Below the pieces are notes generated by a model, which ran no database searches, was not told the DNA's origin, and saw nothing but the letters and a program-made list of their open reading frames with translations. This document shows, piece by piece, positions 34,414-43,259 of a DNA stretch of 64,000 nucleotides. Positions within the stretch are counted from its first letter, which is position 1; every line of letters starts with the position of its first letter. This stretch comes from Luteolibacter ambystomatis (lineage in GTDB: Bacteria; Verrucomicrobiota; Verrucomicrobiia; Verrucomicrobiales; Akkermansiaceae), in assembly GCF_018137965.1 (NCBI RefSeq), contig NZ_CP073100.1, positions 4,537,754 through 4,601,753 on the forward strand, read 5' to 3'. Made by a program: the position numbers and the translations under genes.

Positions 34414-35583
34414 TTAACTTTGCTTAAGCTCTCTTCGGAGCGCCACAATCCCATCCCGTATCTCGAAAACCGATTGCCGCAGCCGGGTGAGGGCCTGGGC
34501 TTGGTCGGGATCGGTTTCCTGATCCAGCAAGGCCTGGCAGGCGGCCATGGCTTCATTGAGCCAGTTCAGGCAGCGCTTGAGCACGGCCAGCACGAATCCG
34601 GCTTCCGGTTCATAGCCGCTGCCGCAACCGTTGAGCGCGCCTGCCAGCTTGGCACTGACCTGGAGGAGATTGGAAACCAGACAATGCGCGGCCGTGTCCG
34701 GCCCGCCGTCCCGGGAGACGAGATCCACCGAACGCAAAGCCACCTCATAGGCCATGGCCTGGAGCGGGTGGCGGTCATCCTCGCGGTCCTCCGGACCTTC
34801 GCCGCCATCGTCCGGGGTCCATGACGAGGAAGAAAAGCCACCGTCATCGGTGAGGCCGGGGATGTCGTTCTCATCCCGCTCGGCGAGGGCATCGAGCAGC
34901 CCATCCCACCCCATGACGAAGGCTTCCTTCCGCTCGGCGTCCTCATCGTCCATGTACTTTTCCAGGACTTCCTGATACGCGTCGGCGAGGCGGTCGGATT
35001 CCTTCAGACGTTCCTCCCATTCGTATTCGTCCAGTTCATCCGCATCCTGCTCGGCCGCGGGTTGGCTGCCATTCCGGCGGCGGATGATCCCAGCCATGAA
35101 GTCCCGCATCGCGTGGAGATTGGCCAGTTGCTGGGCCTGCTCGGCGTCCTCATCCATGGCCCAGGACGGCGTCGAGATGGTGAGGTGGAACGAAGAGCTC
35201 TCGATGAGGACACGGCCATTCGCGGGGCTGAACCATTCGAGGTAGAGCAGGTGCTTCCACTCGTAGGGGATTTCCTGGCCCGCGGCATGCATGGCGTGGA
35301 TCTGCTCTTCGGAGACGGTGGAGACGCGGGCCTTGCGCGAGGCGGTGATGTCTCCGGTCACGCCGGTTTGTTCCGCAGCCAGTTGTCCGGTCGCCGCGTC
35401 CGGCTTGGGTTCGGGGTTCTCGAAGACCAGCCGCGAACCGGCCAGATCGCGCCAACAATCGCCATCCAGATCGAGCGTCACGGGCTCGGCACGACCGGCC
35501 AGCCAGAGGTGGCCCGTGGTCCTGCCTTCGACGGTATTGTCGATTTCCCCGCGAACGATGGCGTCGTCGATCCTGAATGCCAT
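34414..35583 (-). CDS. Conserved hypothetical acidic cytosolic protein
   Basis: 389 residues, no signal peptide. A beta-rich N-terminal half (about 1-145, RIDDAIVRGEIDNTVEGRTTGHLWLAG...) is followed by an acidic middle (DADELDEYEWEERLKESDR; SSSSWTPDDGGEGPEDREDD). The end is an alpha-helical C-terminus with HEAT-like helices (about 275-389, ending VFEIRDGIVALRRELKQS). I do not recognise the family. The helical C-terminus resembles a four-helix-bundle chaperone or adaptor domain. It is divergent from rseP. Confidence 0.65.
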   Translation of the reverse strand: MAFRIDDAIVRGEIDNTVEGRTTGHLWLAGRAEPVTLDLDGDCWRDLAGSRLVFENPEPKPDAATGQLAAEQTGVTGDITASRKARVSTVSEEQIHAMHAAGQEIPYEWKHLLYLEWFSPANGRVLIESSSFHLTISTPSWAMDEDAEQAQQLANLHAMRDFMAGIIRRRNGSQPAAEQDADELDEYEWEERLKESDRLADAYQEVLEKYMDDEDAERKEAFVMGWDGLLDALAERDENDIPGLTDDGGFSSSSWTPDDGGEGPEDREDDRHPLQAMAYEVALRSVDLVSRDGGPDTAAHCLVSNLLQVSAKLAGALNGCGSGYEPEAGFVLAVLKRCLNWLNEAMAACQALLDQETDPDQAQALTRLRQSVFEIRDGIVALRRELKQS

Positions 35584-35673
35584 GAGAGACAGTCTCTGCG
35601 AACGGAGAGGGGTGCGTCAATCCACTTGATGCAGGGCCTTCCCGCGCTAGGGTGGCAGCGGAAAAAAGATTTC

Positions 35674-37149
35674 ATGCCGGAACTCCCCAAGATTCTCCAC
35701 ACCACCCTGCAAGTTCTCCTGATCGTGCTGGGTTTCAACCTGATCATTTTCGTCCACGAACTGGGACACTTCCTCGCCGGACGCTGGCGGGGATTGAAGA
35801 TCGACCGCTTCCAAATCTGGTTCGGCAAGCCGATCTGGAAACGCACTTGGAACGGCGTGCAGTATGGCCTCGGCTGGCTGCCCTTCGGCGGCTTCGTTAG
35901 CCTGCCGCAGATGGCTCCCATGGAGTCGATCGAAGGCCGGGCCGCGGAAGACGGCGAGCCGTTGCCGAAGATCTCGCCGCTGGACAAGATCATCGTCGCC
36001 TTCGCCGGTCCGCTGTTCTCGCTGCTGCTGGCCTTGGCTGCGGCCGCCATCGTGACCCAGGTGGGCAAGCCGGTGGACACCATTCCCTCCACGGTGGTGG
36101 GCTCGGTGGAAAAAGACAGCCCTGGAGCCAAGGCGGGCATCCGTCCGGGTGACAAGATTCTCGCCATCAATGGCGAGCCCGTGACTGCCTTTGCGGGCAG
36201 CAGCCGCATGGATGGTATCTTCGAGCGGATTATTCTCAGCAAGGGTCAGGACATCCGCTTCACGATTGAGCGGGCGGGCGAGCCGAAGCCGCTGGAGCTG
36301 GTGTCCAAGTTCGAGATCGAGCCGACGAAGTGGTACCAGCGCAAATCCCTCCGTCGCGTGGGCATCGGCCCGGAGGCGGAGCACGTGCTTGTGAGCAATG
36401 TGATCAAGGGCAGCCCGGCAGAGCGGGCCGGCCTCAAACTGGGGGACCGCCTGATCACCGCGGACGGCCAACCGGTGATCTGCTCCACGCGTTTCCTTGA
36501 GATCGTGGCCGCAGCCGGAGCCAAGCCGATCGAAATCGCCTACGAGCGCAGCAACATCGACCCGGAAAAGGAACTCACGCCCGAAGAATTCGCGAATATC
36601 AAATGGACTCCCGGGACCGTGACCGTCCAAGCGGAGGTACCGGTTTCTCCGACTGGCAAGCCCGCCATGATCGGCATCAGCCCGGATGACGATCCCCATC
36701 AGGTCACCGTCATTGGCCATCCCGGTGCCTGGGAACAGGTGAAGGACAGCCTGCGGATGATGTGGACCACGCTGGACCGTGTCTTCTCACGGGACTCCAG
36801 CATCGGCATCGATCACCTCAGCGGCCCGGTCGGCATCTTCAAGGCCCAGTTGCAGATGCTGAACATGGAGAATCCCTACACCCGTCTGCTGGCGTTCTTC
36901 GTGCTCTTCAACGTGAACCTCGCGGTGCTGAACATGCTGCCTTTCCCGGTGCTGGATGGCGGCCACATCGTGCTGGCGCTGATGGAATGGGTCAGCCGCC
37001 GTCCGGTGAAAGCCCGCGTTCTGGAATGGGTGCAGACCGCCTTCGCGCTCATGCTTCTGGGGCTGATGCTTTATGTCACCAGCAAGGATTCCTTCGGCGA
37101 TTTCGGCCACAGCCGGAAGGCGGAGGAGATCGTGTTCAAGCAGCCCTGA
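35674..37149 (+). CDS. rseP: Site-2 intramembrane metalloprotease RseP
   Basis: 491-residue zinc protease of the inner membrane that cleaves anti-sigma factors and leftover signal peptides. The zinc site H28-E-L-G-H32 is in TM1, two PDZ domains follow (about 135-235 and 236-330, each with an R.G.KLG-D/RPGDKIL-type start), and the third-ligand motif N-M-L-P-F-P-V-L-D-G-G-H is in the penultimate TM. An insertion in the first loop (QMAPMESIEGRAAEDGEPLPKISP) is normal for the family. It is longer than E. coli RseP (450) because of the second PDZ linker. No partner anti-sigma gene is nearby. Confidence 0.95.
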   Translation: MPELPKILHTTLQVLLIVLGFNLIIFVHELGHFLAGRWRGLKIDRFQIWFGKPIWKRTWNGVQYGLGWLPFGGFVSLPQMAPMESIEGRAAEDGEPLPKISPLDKIIVAFAGPLFSLLLALAAAAIVTQVGKPVDTIPSTVVGSVEKDSPGAKAGIRPGDKILAINGEPVTAFAGSSRMDGIFERIILSKGQDIRFTIERAGEPKPLELVSKFEIEPTKWYQRKSLRRVGIGPEAEHVLVSNVIKGSPAERAGLKLGDRLITADGQPVICSTRFLEIVAAAGAKPIEIAYERSNIDPEKELTPEEFANIKWTPGTVTVQAEVPVSPTGKPAMIGISPDDDPHQVTVIGHPGAWEQVKDSLRMMWTTLDRVFSRDSSIGIDHLSGPVGIFKAQLQMLNMENPYTRLLAFFVLFNVNLAVLNMLPFPVLDGGHIVLALMEWVSRRPVKARVLEWVQTAFALMLLGLMLYVTSKDSFGDFGHSRKAEEIVFKQP

Positions 37150-37166
37150 CGCCTTCCGTTTCTCTC

Positions 37167-37200
37167 AAGGGCCTTCCTTCGGGAAGGCCCTTTTTGTTTT
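37167..37200. terminator. Bidirectional rho-independent terminator
   Basis: AAGGGCCTTCC / GGAAGGCCCTT with a short loop, then TTTGTTTT. It lies between convergent rseP and trmL. Confidence 0.9.
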
Positions 37201-37661
37201 CACCACATGGGAGCCTGCTGGCGCACTGCTTCGTAGAGGGTGATGGCGATGGCCGTGGAGAGATTCAGGCTGCGCGTGGAATCCGGCTTCATCGGAATAC
37301 GCAATCCGGAATCGCCCGCGGCACGGACGATGTCTTCCGGCAGACCCTTTGTTTCGCAGCCGAAGACGAGATAGTCCCCGGGCTCGAATGCCGTGCTCCA
37401 TGGCGAGCGGGTGGCCTTCGTGCTGAGATACCAGAAGCGGGCCTCCTCTCCCGCCACGGCCTTCAGTTCATCGAAGGATTCCCAGACGCGCACGTCCACG
37501 TCCTGCCAGTAGTCGAGGCCGGTGCGGCGGACATACTTGTCTTCCAGCGAGAACCCCAGCGGCTTCACCAGATGCAGCACCGAGCCGGTGGCCAATGCCA
37601 GGCGGCCTGCGGCCCCGGCATTGTGCGGAATTTCCGGAGCGACCATGACGAGGTGGAACAT
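37200..37661 (-). CDS. trmL: tRNA (cytidine/uridine-34-2'-O)-methyltransferase TrmL
   Basis: 153-residue SPOUT (trefoil-knot) methyltransferase that methylates the wobble ribose of tRNA-Leu. Motif 1 PEIPHNAGAAGRLALATG, motif 2 LVFGCETKGLP, and motif 3 IPMKPDSTRSLNLSTAIAITLYE are all canonical and form the SAM-binding knot. The length matches E. coli TrmL (157). Monocistronic, followed by the shared terminator. Confidence 0.95.
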   Translation of the reverse strand: MFHLVMVAPEIPHNAGAAGRLALATGSVLHLVKPLGFSLEDKYVRRTGLDYWQDVDVRVWESFDELKAVAGEEARFWYLSTKATRSPWSTAFEPGDYLVFGCETKGLPEDIVRAAGDSGLRIPMKPDSTRSLNLSTAIAITLYEAVRQQAPMW

Positions 37662-37713
37662 GCCCGGATCTAGGCGGCGTGATAGTGGTGGGCAAGCACG
37701 ACGGCTGCGGCAC

Positions 37714-38139
37714 TCACCCGATCAGCTTCGGCAGACGCTTCTCCAGCCATTCCCGTGCGGCCCGGGTTTTCACCGCGCAGGCCCAGATCGTGACCACGTG
37801 CCAGCCCAGCGAGCGCAGGGCGTTTTCCGCACGCAGGTCCCGCGCCTTGTTGCCGCTGATCTTGGCCGTCCACCACTCGGATCGCGTGGAGGGGAGTCGG
37901 AAGTCGCCGCAATGTTCGTGGCCGTGCCAGAAACAGCCGTGGACGAAGATGACGGTGCGATACTTCGGCAGCACCAGATCCGGTCGGCCCGGCAGATTGC
38001 GGTTCAAAGGCCCCCTCACCGTGAAGCGATAGCCGTGACGGTGGAGCAGGGTTCGGACGATGATTTCCGGCCGGGTGTCCGACCCGCGGATGCGGGACAT
38101 CACCTCGGAACGCTTCTCGGGTGTGAAGACATCGGCCAT
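37714..38139 (-). CDS. vsr: Very short patch repair endonuclease Vsr
   Basis: 141-residue mismatch endonuclease that nicks at T:G mismatches created by deamination of 5-methylcytosine. It has the N-terminal DVFTPEKRSEVMSRIRGSDTRPE helix, the PD-(D/E)XK-like core RPDLVLPKYRTVIFVHGCFWHGH with its catalytic Asp and Zn-binding His/Cys, and the C-terminal LRSLGWHVVTIWAC. It is normally encoded beside a cytosine-5 methyltransferase, but none is present within 20 kb on either side here. It may be solitary or left over from a lost restriction-modification system. Confidence 0.95.
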   Translation of the reverse strand: MADVFTPEKRSEVMSRIRGSDTRPEIIVRTLLHRHGYRFTVRGPLNRNLPGRPDLVLPKYRTVIFVHGCFWHGHEHCGDFRLPSTRSEWWTAKISGNKARDLRAENALRSLGWHVVTIWACAVKTRAAREWLEKRLPKLIG

Positions 38140-38358
38140 TGCAATGCCTCCACCATTCCCTGGAACAGCGGATTTCCAAGGGCGATCTCCGTCATCCAGC
38201 CAATACGCCCGACCATTTACCGGATCGGAGAAGAGAAGTGCCGTGGGTGCCCTTCCATCAGATCGGGCTCGAATGCTACCCGGTGTATTTTCCAGTTAAG
38301 TGACGAGGGTTGCAGATCCAGAAAGTCTTGGTGAGGATCACACACCCTTATCCGAGCT

Positions 38359-38871
38359 ATGAAACCTGCACCGATTCTACAGCGCCTCGCTTCGGGCGTA
38401 TCATGCGCTGCGTTGGCCACTTCGGTTTCCTGCTGCGGCTCGGGGAACTTCAGCACCAGCCCGAATCCGGCGACCATGCTTTCGTCCATGACGCGCCAGA
38501 GTTATTCAGACTGGGACATGGCCTCGTTGGATGCGGTCAAAGGCATTCCAGAAGTCGAGCGAAAGCGCGAAGGAGCCGGAGCCAATCTCTCCAGTCCCTG
38601 GGCCTTCGATCCCGGTCCTCACGAAATGACTTTCGGCTATATTGGCAAGCGCGGCTACGAGCTGGAACTATTGAAGGCCGGACCGTGGATAGCGACTATC
38701 GACCTCACCGCCGGACATCACTACAAGGTGAGCCCGGCGATGAGTCCATCCGGCATGCGTTTCCGCGTTACCGATGAGACCACGGGCAAGATCGTGCGCG
38801 AATCCCAAGGCTTCCCGATCCATACGAAACAAATCCGCCCGAGGATCCCCATGATCATCCCGGTTGGGTGA
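38359..38871 (+). CDS. Hypothetical lipoprotein
   Basis: 170 residues with a signal peptide ending at a lipobox-like SVSC-C (residues 22-26). The rest (DPGPHEMTFGYIGKRGYELELLKAGPWIATIDLTAGHHYKVSPAMSP) forms a small beta-sandwich pattern of the kind seen in 'PEGA-like' or carboxypeptidase-regulatory domains. No named family is recognised. It is divergent from vsr, with 219 bp of unremarkable intergenic DNA. A GGGAGC/GCTCCC stem without a T-tract follows at 38885-38903. Confidence 0.6.
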   Translation: MKPAPILQRLASGVSCAALATSVSCCGSGNFSTSPNPATMLSSMTRQSYSDWDMASLDAVKGIPEVERKREGAGANLSSPWAFDPGPHEMTFGYIGKRGYELELLKAGPWIATIDLTAGHHYKVSPAMSPSGMRFRVTDETTGKIVRESQGFPIHTKQIRPRIPMIIPVG

Positions 38872-39106
38872 AGAACGGGGTGGCGGGAGCGCCTCCGGCT
38901 CCCTGTAGGCGCGTTTGGAGAAGCAGGGGCGGGTTTGGCGAACGCCGTGCATGGAGGCGTCCGCTTTCCATGAATGCTTCTAATCGACTGAAAGAACTAA
39001 AGTTACGTGTTTCCACGGTGGAGGAATTATTTTGCAGGTCTCAACCTGTTGCTCCTGTGTCGGCTGCCTTTCGGATGACCCTCTTGGGAGGTTGAGTAAC
39101 TGCCGA

Positions 39107-39946
39107 ATGTCGGAATCTGGCACGGCAACCGCTCGCAAGACGGGCGTGAACACTCTAGGATTTTTGTTGGATATGGACGGCGTGATCTACCGGGGGAACC
39201 AGTTGATCCCCGGCGCCGACCGTTTCGTCGCGCGATTGCGACATGACGGGATTCCCTTCCGCTTTTTGACGAACAATTCCCAGCGGACGCGCCGCGATGT
39301 GGCGCTCAAGCTGTGCCGTCTCGGTCTGGAGGCCGATGCCGATGATGTCTTCACCTGCGCGATGGCCACGGCCCGCTTTCTGGCCCACCAGAAGCCCGGA
39401 GCCACCGCGTTTGTGATCGGGGAAAACGGCCTTGCCGCCGCGCTCCACCACAATGGCGTCACCGTCGTGGATGATGATGCGGACTATGTGGTGGTGGGCG
39501 AAGGCCGGACCATGACCTTCGAGATGATCGAGCGCGCCGTGCGCTTGATCGAGAAGGGCGCGCGTCTGATCGCCACCAATCCTGACGCCACCTGCCCGAC
39601 CGATGCCGGCACCCGTCCGGGGTGCGGTGCGATCGTGGCCATGCTGGAGAAAGCCACCGGCCGCGAGGCCTTCTCGGTGGGCAAGCCCAGCGGTGTGATG
39701 ATGCGCATGGCGCAGAACGAGCTCGGCGTGCGTGCCGCGAACACCGTGATGGTGGGTGACACGATGGAGACCGACATTCTCGGTGGCGTGGGCATGGGCT
39801 ATCAGACGGTGTTGGTCCTCAGCGGCCACACCAAGGTCGAGCAGCTCCATCGCTACGCCTACCGGCCCGATTGGATCGTTGAGTCCGTCGATCACATGCC
39901 GGAACGACTTTTCCACTCCGTTGCCGAACTCGTTGGCGCGGCGTGA
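39107..39946 (+). CDS. HAD-IIA family sugar phosphatase (NagD-like)
   Basis: 279 residues. All four HAD motifs are visible: FLLDMDGVIYRG (motif I, nucleophile and acid Asp), FLTNNSQRTR (motif II Thr), VGKPSGVMM (motif III Lys) and MVGDTMETDILGG (motif IV Asp). The C2-type cap and TNPDATCP segment place it in the IIA group with NagD/AraL, which dephosphorylates nucleotides and sugar phosphates. ATG 39107 is chosen because motif I then begins at the usual position; the open frame upstream (from 39032) is Cys-rich and non-homologous. Confidence 0.92.
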   Translation: MSESGTATARKTGVNTLGFLLDMDGVIYRGNQLIPGADRFVARLRHDGIPFRFLTNNSQRTRRDVALKLCRLGLEADADDVFTCAMATARFLAHQKPGATAFVIGENGLAAALHHNGVTVVDDDADYVVVGEGRTMTFEMIERAVRLIEKGARLIATNPDATCPTDAGTRPGCGAIVAMLEKATGREAFSVGKPSGVMMRMAQNELGVRAANTVMVGDTMETDILGGVGMGYQTVLVLSGHTKVEQLHRYAYRPDWIVESVDHMPERLFHSVAELVGAA

Positions 39947-40150
39947 TGCTTCCCGTGGTTAGCGGATGGTCCGCGGCGGACCGGCAGGTTCTTCATGGTG
40001 CCTCCGGTTCGTCGCGGCAACCGCCGCGCCATTCGCGATTCCGCGCAAGGGGAAGGGGCGCGTCCCGACCGGGCCGCATGCTTTTTCAGGAGCCAAACCC
40101 AATGACTCTTCCCTTTGCGCAGACGCGGGATCTGCGAAGATGATCCCGTC

Positions 40151-40411
40151 ATGGACATCACCTCGCCGTTTGTTCTGAAACTCAAGGGCGCGCTTTTCGC
40201 CTTCCTCGGTCTTCTCGCCGGCATCGTATTGCTGGCCCCCGTTTTCTCGTGGCAGGCGTTGGGCTTGTTCCTGATCTCCGTGTGGGCGTTCTGCCGCGCG
40301 TACTACTTCTGCTTCTACGTGCTGCACCACTACGTCGATCCGTCATTCCGTTACGCGGGCATGCTGGATCTGATGAAGAAGCTTCTGCGGATAAAGAAGC
40401 GTGCGGAATAG
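40151..40411 (+). CDS. Small membrane protein, conserved hypothetical
   Basis: 86 residues. Two closely spaced hydrophobic segments (about 13-33 and 37-58) are followed by a Tyr-rich YYFCFYVLHHYVDP turn and a basic C-terminal helix (LMKKLLRIKKRAE). Positive-inside predicts both ends in the cytoplasm. Function unknown. The 204 bp before it contain nothing I recognise. Confidence 0.7.
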   Translation: MDITSPFVLKLKGALFAFLGLLAGIVLLAPVFSWQALGLFLISVWAFCRAYYFCFYVLHHYVDPSFRYAGMLDLMKKLLRIKKRAE

Positions 40412-40507
40412 CCTGATTCTGCCGGAGAAGGCTGCATGGCATTTGCAAAACGGGCCGCACCGTTACCAGCGCGGCCCATGAGAATGCCCGGGTGGAAGGG
40501 AGAGCGG

Positions 40508-42310
40508 TCAGCGCGAGAGCACCGGAGCGAGCCAGGCTCCCCAATCGGAGCCGGGGCCGTCACCGGCATCGTCGGTGAGAAGCTGGAGTTCCTTCACCCC
40601 GCTGACATCCACCTTGTAGTCGCGGACTTTGCCTTCACTCACCTTGGCGGCTTTGAAGAGTTCCCTGCCATCGCCTAGAATGCGGAAGCCGACGCTGCCG
40701 TCGTGGCCATCGATGAGGCCGCAGCTCCCGGAAAGGGTCTTCCAGTTTCCGCCGAGGTCATAGGTATAGGTGGCGGATGCATGAGCATACAGGCCATCCG
40801 GAAACAGGCGTCCTCCTGAGGCGAACACCCATGGGGCTTCCGGCAGCATGCCGGAGCGGGCCGGGCCATAGCCGGTTTTGGCGGAGGTCCACTTGGCGGT
40901 GGCCAGTGCGCAGGTCGCCGCTTTTTCGTCGGCAGGAGTGGCTTTCGGGGCAGTGCCGGATGCCTGGCGAACCACGGATTCCGCCGCTTGGCGGACGACA
41001 GGGTCCACACCGGTGAAGTTGGTTTTCTTGAAGGCTTCCGCAGCCTGGGGGCCTCCCTGCTGGGCGGCCGCGAAGAGCGGCTTCAGCAGTTCCGCAGCCT
41101 GGATCATCCGCAGGTCCGCGGTGCCGTCGGCATTGACGTTGTAGGCGTAGGCATAGGGCGTGTGGCTCAGGAAGCCGCTCGGGATGCCATTGGACTCCAG
41201 AAAGAACAGCCGCAGTTCGCCGGAACGGTTCGCCACCAGATCGGTGCAGGTGAGCGTGAAGCGTCCGTCCTTGGCCGGCACCGTGGTGGCGGTGGGTGAA
41301 TCGTAGTCGTTGCCGCCGGCCGGGTCGTTGTAGGCGATCACACCATAGACCGGAACTTTCGAAGTCACCTTGCCGGAGACCACGATGGTCTTGCCCTCCG
41401 CCTTGAACGACAGATCGGATGGCACCGCGGTGGGCTTGTCGCGCATGCCCTTCACCGAGCCGCAGAACAATGGATGGGAAGCGAGCCGCAGGGCATCGAC
41501 GAGCGGGATGAAGCTGCCCAAACCTTCACCGCGCTGGGCGGCCCGGTACTCGCGGTTGCCCGAGCCCATCAGGGAAACGCCGCAGGCCTCGTGCTGGTCC
41601 TTGCGTTCCAGGCAATGCGGCAGGCTCAGGGCGTGTCCGAGTTCATGGGCGATGCCGCCGATGAAGATCGAGTTGTAGCGGCCCATCGAGATGTTTCCAT
41701 ACTGGCCGTCCTGGACCTTGTCCCCCTTGTTCGCAAGTTGGCTGAGCTCGAGGATCGGTGAATCCACCTGCCAGGCGCAGCCGTTGCGGTTGGTACCAGA
41801 AGCATAGTAGGGACTGTTCTGGGAGATGGTCCGTTTTTCCGGATCCCAGTTCGACATGTTGCAGAACAGGACGATCGTTTCGTTCTCGAGATCGACCCCT
41901 TCCGCCTTGAACTGCGCCTTGCATTCGCCGCGGATTTCATCCCCGCTCGGGACGGAGTAGTGGGTATAGGGTTGCTTGCCCTTGACCACATGGATGTTGA
42001 TGAGCCCGTCCGCGGCGTGATCGAGATTGAAGGTGCGCGGGCCGAAGCCGGTTTTTTCCATCTCCTCGGCATAGAACTTCCGGATGTCCTCCATGATGGT
42101 GGAGAGCCGCTCGCGGTAGCGGGGCGCGGGTTCGCGGTCGGCGGGGCTCTAGTAGACGATGTGGAGCTTGCGCTCCGCACGCTCGGGATTCTGCTTCTGC
42201 CAGCCATCGAGAATCGCCCGGGCTACGGGTGCCTGGGCGGCGATTTCTTCCTGCGGTGTCAGGGCGGAGGCGGGAAGAACGAGGAGAGGGAGTAACAACA
42301 AACGGTTCAT
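40508..42310 (-). pseudogene. Secreted metzincin-like protease gene interrupted by an in-frame amber codon
   Basis: Read from ATG 42310 the frame gives a signal peptide (MNRLLLLPLLVLPASA), then EEIAAQAPVARAILDGWQKQ and KLHIVY. TAG follows at codon 54 (42151-42149), then SPADREPAPRYRERL and 528 further codons from the next ATG (42094). Homologous planctomycete/verrucomicrobial proteins carry Trp at this point (VYW-x-P-x-D-R-E-P), so a single G-to-A change of TGG would explain it. Downstream: the zinc motif H222-E-L-G-H226-x5-H232, a Met-turn-like SLMGSGN, a linker, and a C-terminal NPCBM-like jelly roll (about 470-600). Translation could restart at ATG 42094, but the product would lack a signal peptide. 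Other genes here end in TAG, so amber is not reassigned. Confidence 0.8.
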
Positions 42311-42379
42311 GGGCGGGGGAAATACCGTCCCAGCCGGGCGGATTTGTCCGGTAAATTCCGCGAATTTCTCGGGCGGCTT

Positions 42380-42964
42380 CTACGAGGATTGGGGCAGATC
42401 GCGGAAAAACAGGCATCTCCAGCCGTCGCCGAGATCCACTTCGTTCACGGTTCCCGGGATTTTCGGGGCGTTCGATTTCACGAAGCCACAGCGCCCGTCC
42501 GCCATCACGCAGGTCCACAGGAAGACATTGCCGTCCGTATCCACCTCCGCCGAGTTGATGCGGTAGCAACCAGCCCAGGTGCCGGAGGGGAGGCGGCCGT
42601 TCAGAACCTCGGTCGCGGCGAAATCCATCGCATTGCGGGAGCCGGCAAAGGTGGCCCGCAGCGGAAGCTGGGTGGCGGCCAGCAGGGACATGACAGCCGC
42701 GAAAGCGCAGGCCATCGCCCGGCCCGGAGTCGCCAGGCCCGGTCGCCCCACGCAGAAGGAACCCGCGCCCAGGGCAAACAAGCCGGCCGGCACGAACACC
42801 AGGATCGGAGGTACCCGGATCAGCCAGCCAAGGGCGGAGGTGATGAAGACCGTCAGACACGCGGAACCCCACAGCCAGGCTCCCGCCTTCATGCTCCACG
42901 ATCCCGCACCACGGACCGAATCGTCCGTAGCAGGATCAGAGGATGGAGGTGAATGTCGTCGCAT
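42380..42964 (-). CDS. Hypothetical membrane protein
   Basis: 194 residues: a hydrophilic start, three TM segments (about 28-49, 51-72, 79-100), then a soluble C-terminal domain (RATFAGSRNAMDFAATEVLNGRLPSG...WRCLFFRDLPQSS). No family is recognised. The promoter region (42965-43259) is AT-rich and holds repeated GCGATAA elements. It lies directly upstream of the amber-interrupted protease gene in the same direction (69-bp gap), so the two may be co-transcribed. Confidence 0.6.
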   Translation of the reverse strand: MRRHSPPSSDPATDDSVRGAGSWSMKAGAWLWGSACLTVFITSALGWLIRVPPILVFVPAGLFALGAGSFCVGRPGLATPGRAMACAFAAVMSLLAATQLPLRATFAGSRNAMDFAATEVLNGRLPSGTWAGCYRINSAEVDTDGNVFLWTCVMADGRCGFVKSNAPKIPGTVNEVDLGDGWRCLFFRDLPQSS

Positions 42965-43259
42965 GATCAGGAGGGGGACGGATCATCTTCGCGGCGATAA
43001 TCGTTTAGTAATAAATAATAATTAGGCAAATCATAATTTTTGGATAGAGTAGTTGGTCGGATTATCGCTCGGCGTTATGCCTCCCGCGATAAAAGTATTG
43101 GGGTGGCGTGGATGGGGAATTTTTGTCCGACCGTCGTTGTACGCCGGATGGCTCATCTTTATCGCTCCGGATAGATAGGTCGCTTTGCGATATGGGAATT
43201 CCGGCGGGGGGGCGGATGTGTGGTTCGCCCGGGCTTGGCCGGGAATGGATGACGAATGA
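42965..43259. other. AT-rich intergenic region with five GCGATA(A) elements
   Basis: About 295 bp without a gene. An AT-rich core lies at 42998-43060. GCGATAATC at 42994-43002 is mirrored exactly by GATTATCGC at 43060-43068, and further copies are at 43086-43092 (GCGATAA), 43158-43165 (TTTATCGC) and 43187-43192 (GCGATA). This could be a regulatory array for the membrane protein gene at 42380-42964. Confidence 0.5.

Noticed and set aside
38885..38903. GGGAGC/GCTCCC stem after the hypothetical lipoprotein gene
   Set aside because: No T-tract and only six pairs; not called a terminator.
39114..39131. Sigma-54-like CTGGCACG-N4-CCGCT at the 5' end of the NagD-like gene
   Set aside because: It lies inside the coding start, the -12 element is poor, and it points at no downstream gene start.
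42149..42151. Amber reassignment to Trp or another amino acid as explanation of the interrupted protease
   Set aside because: mazG and the LOG gene in this window end in TAG, so amber functions as a stop.
43182..43192. GCTTTGCGATA resembling half of the IspH-like operator
   Set aside because: The second CAAAG half is missing and it is part of the GCGATA cluster; taken as coincidence.
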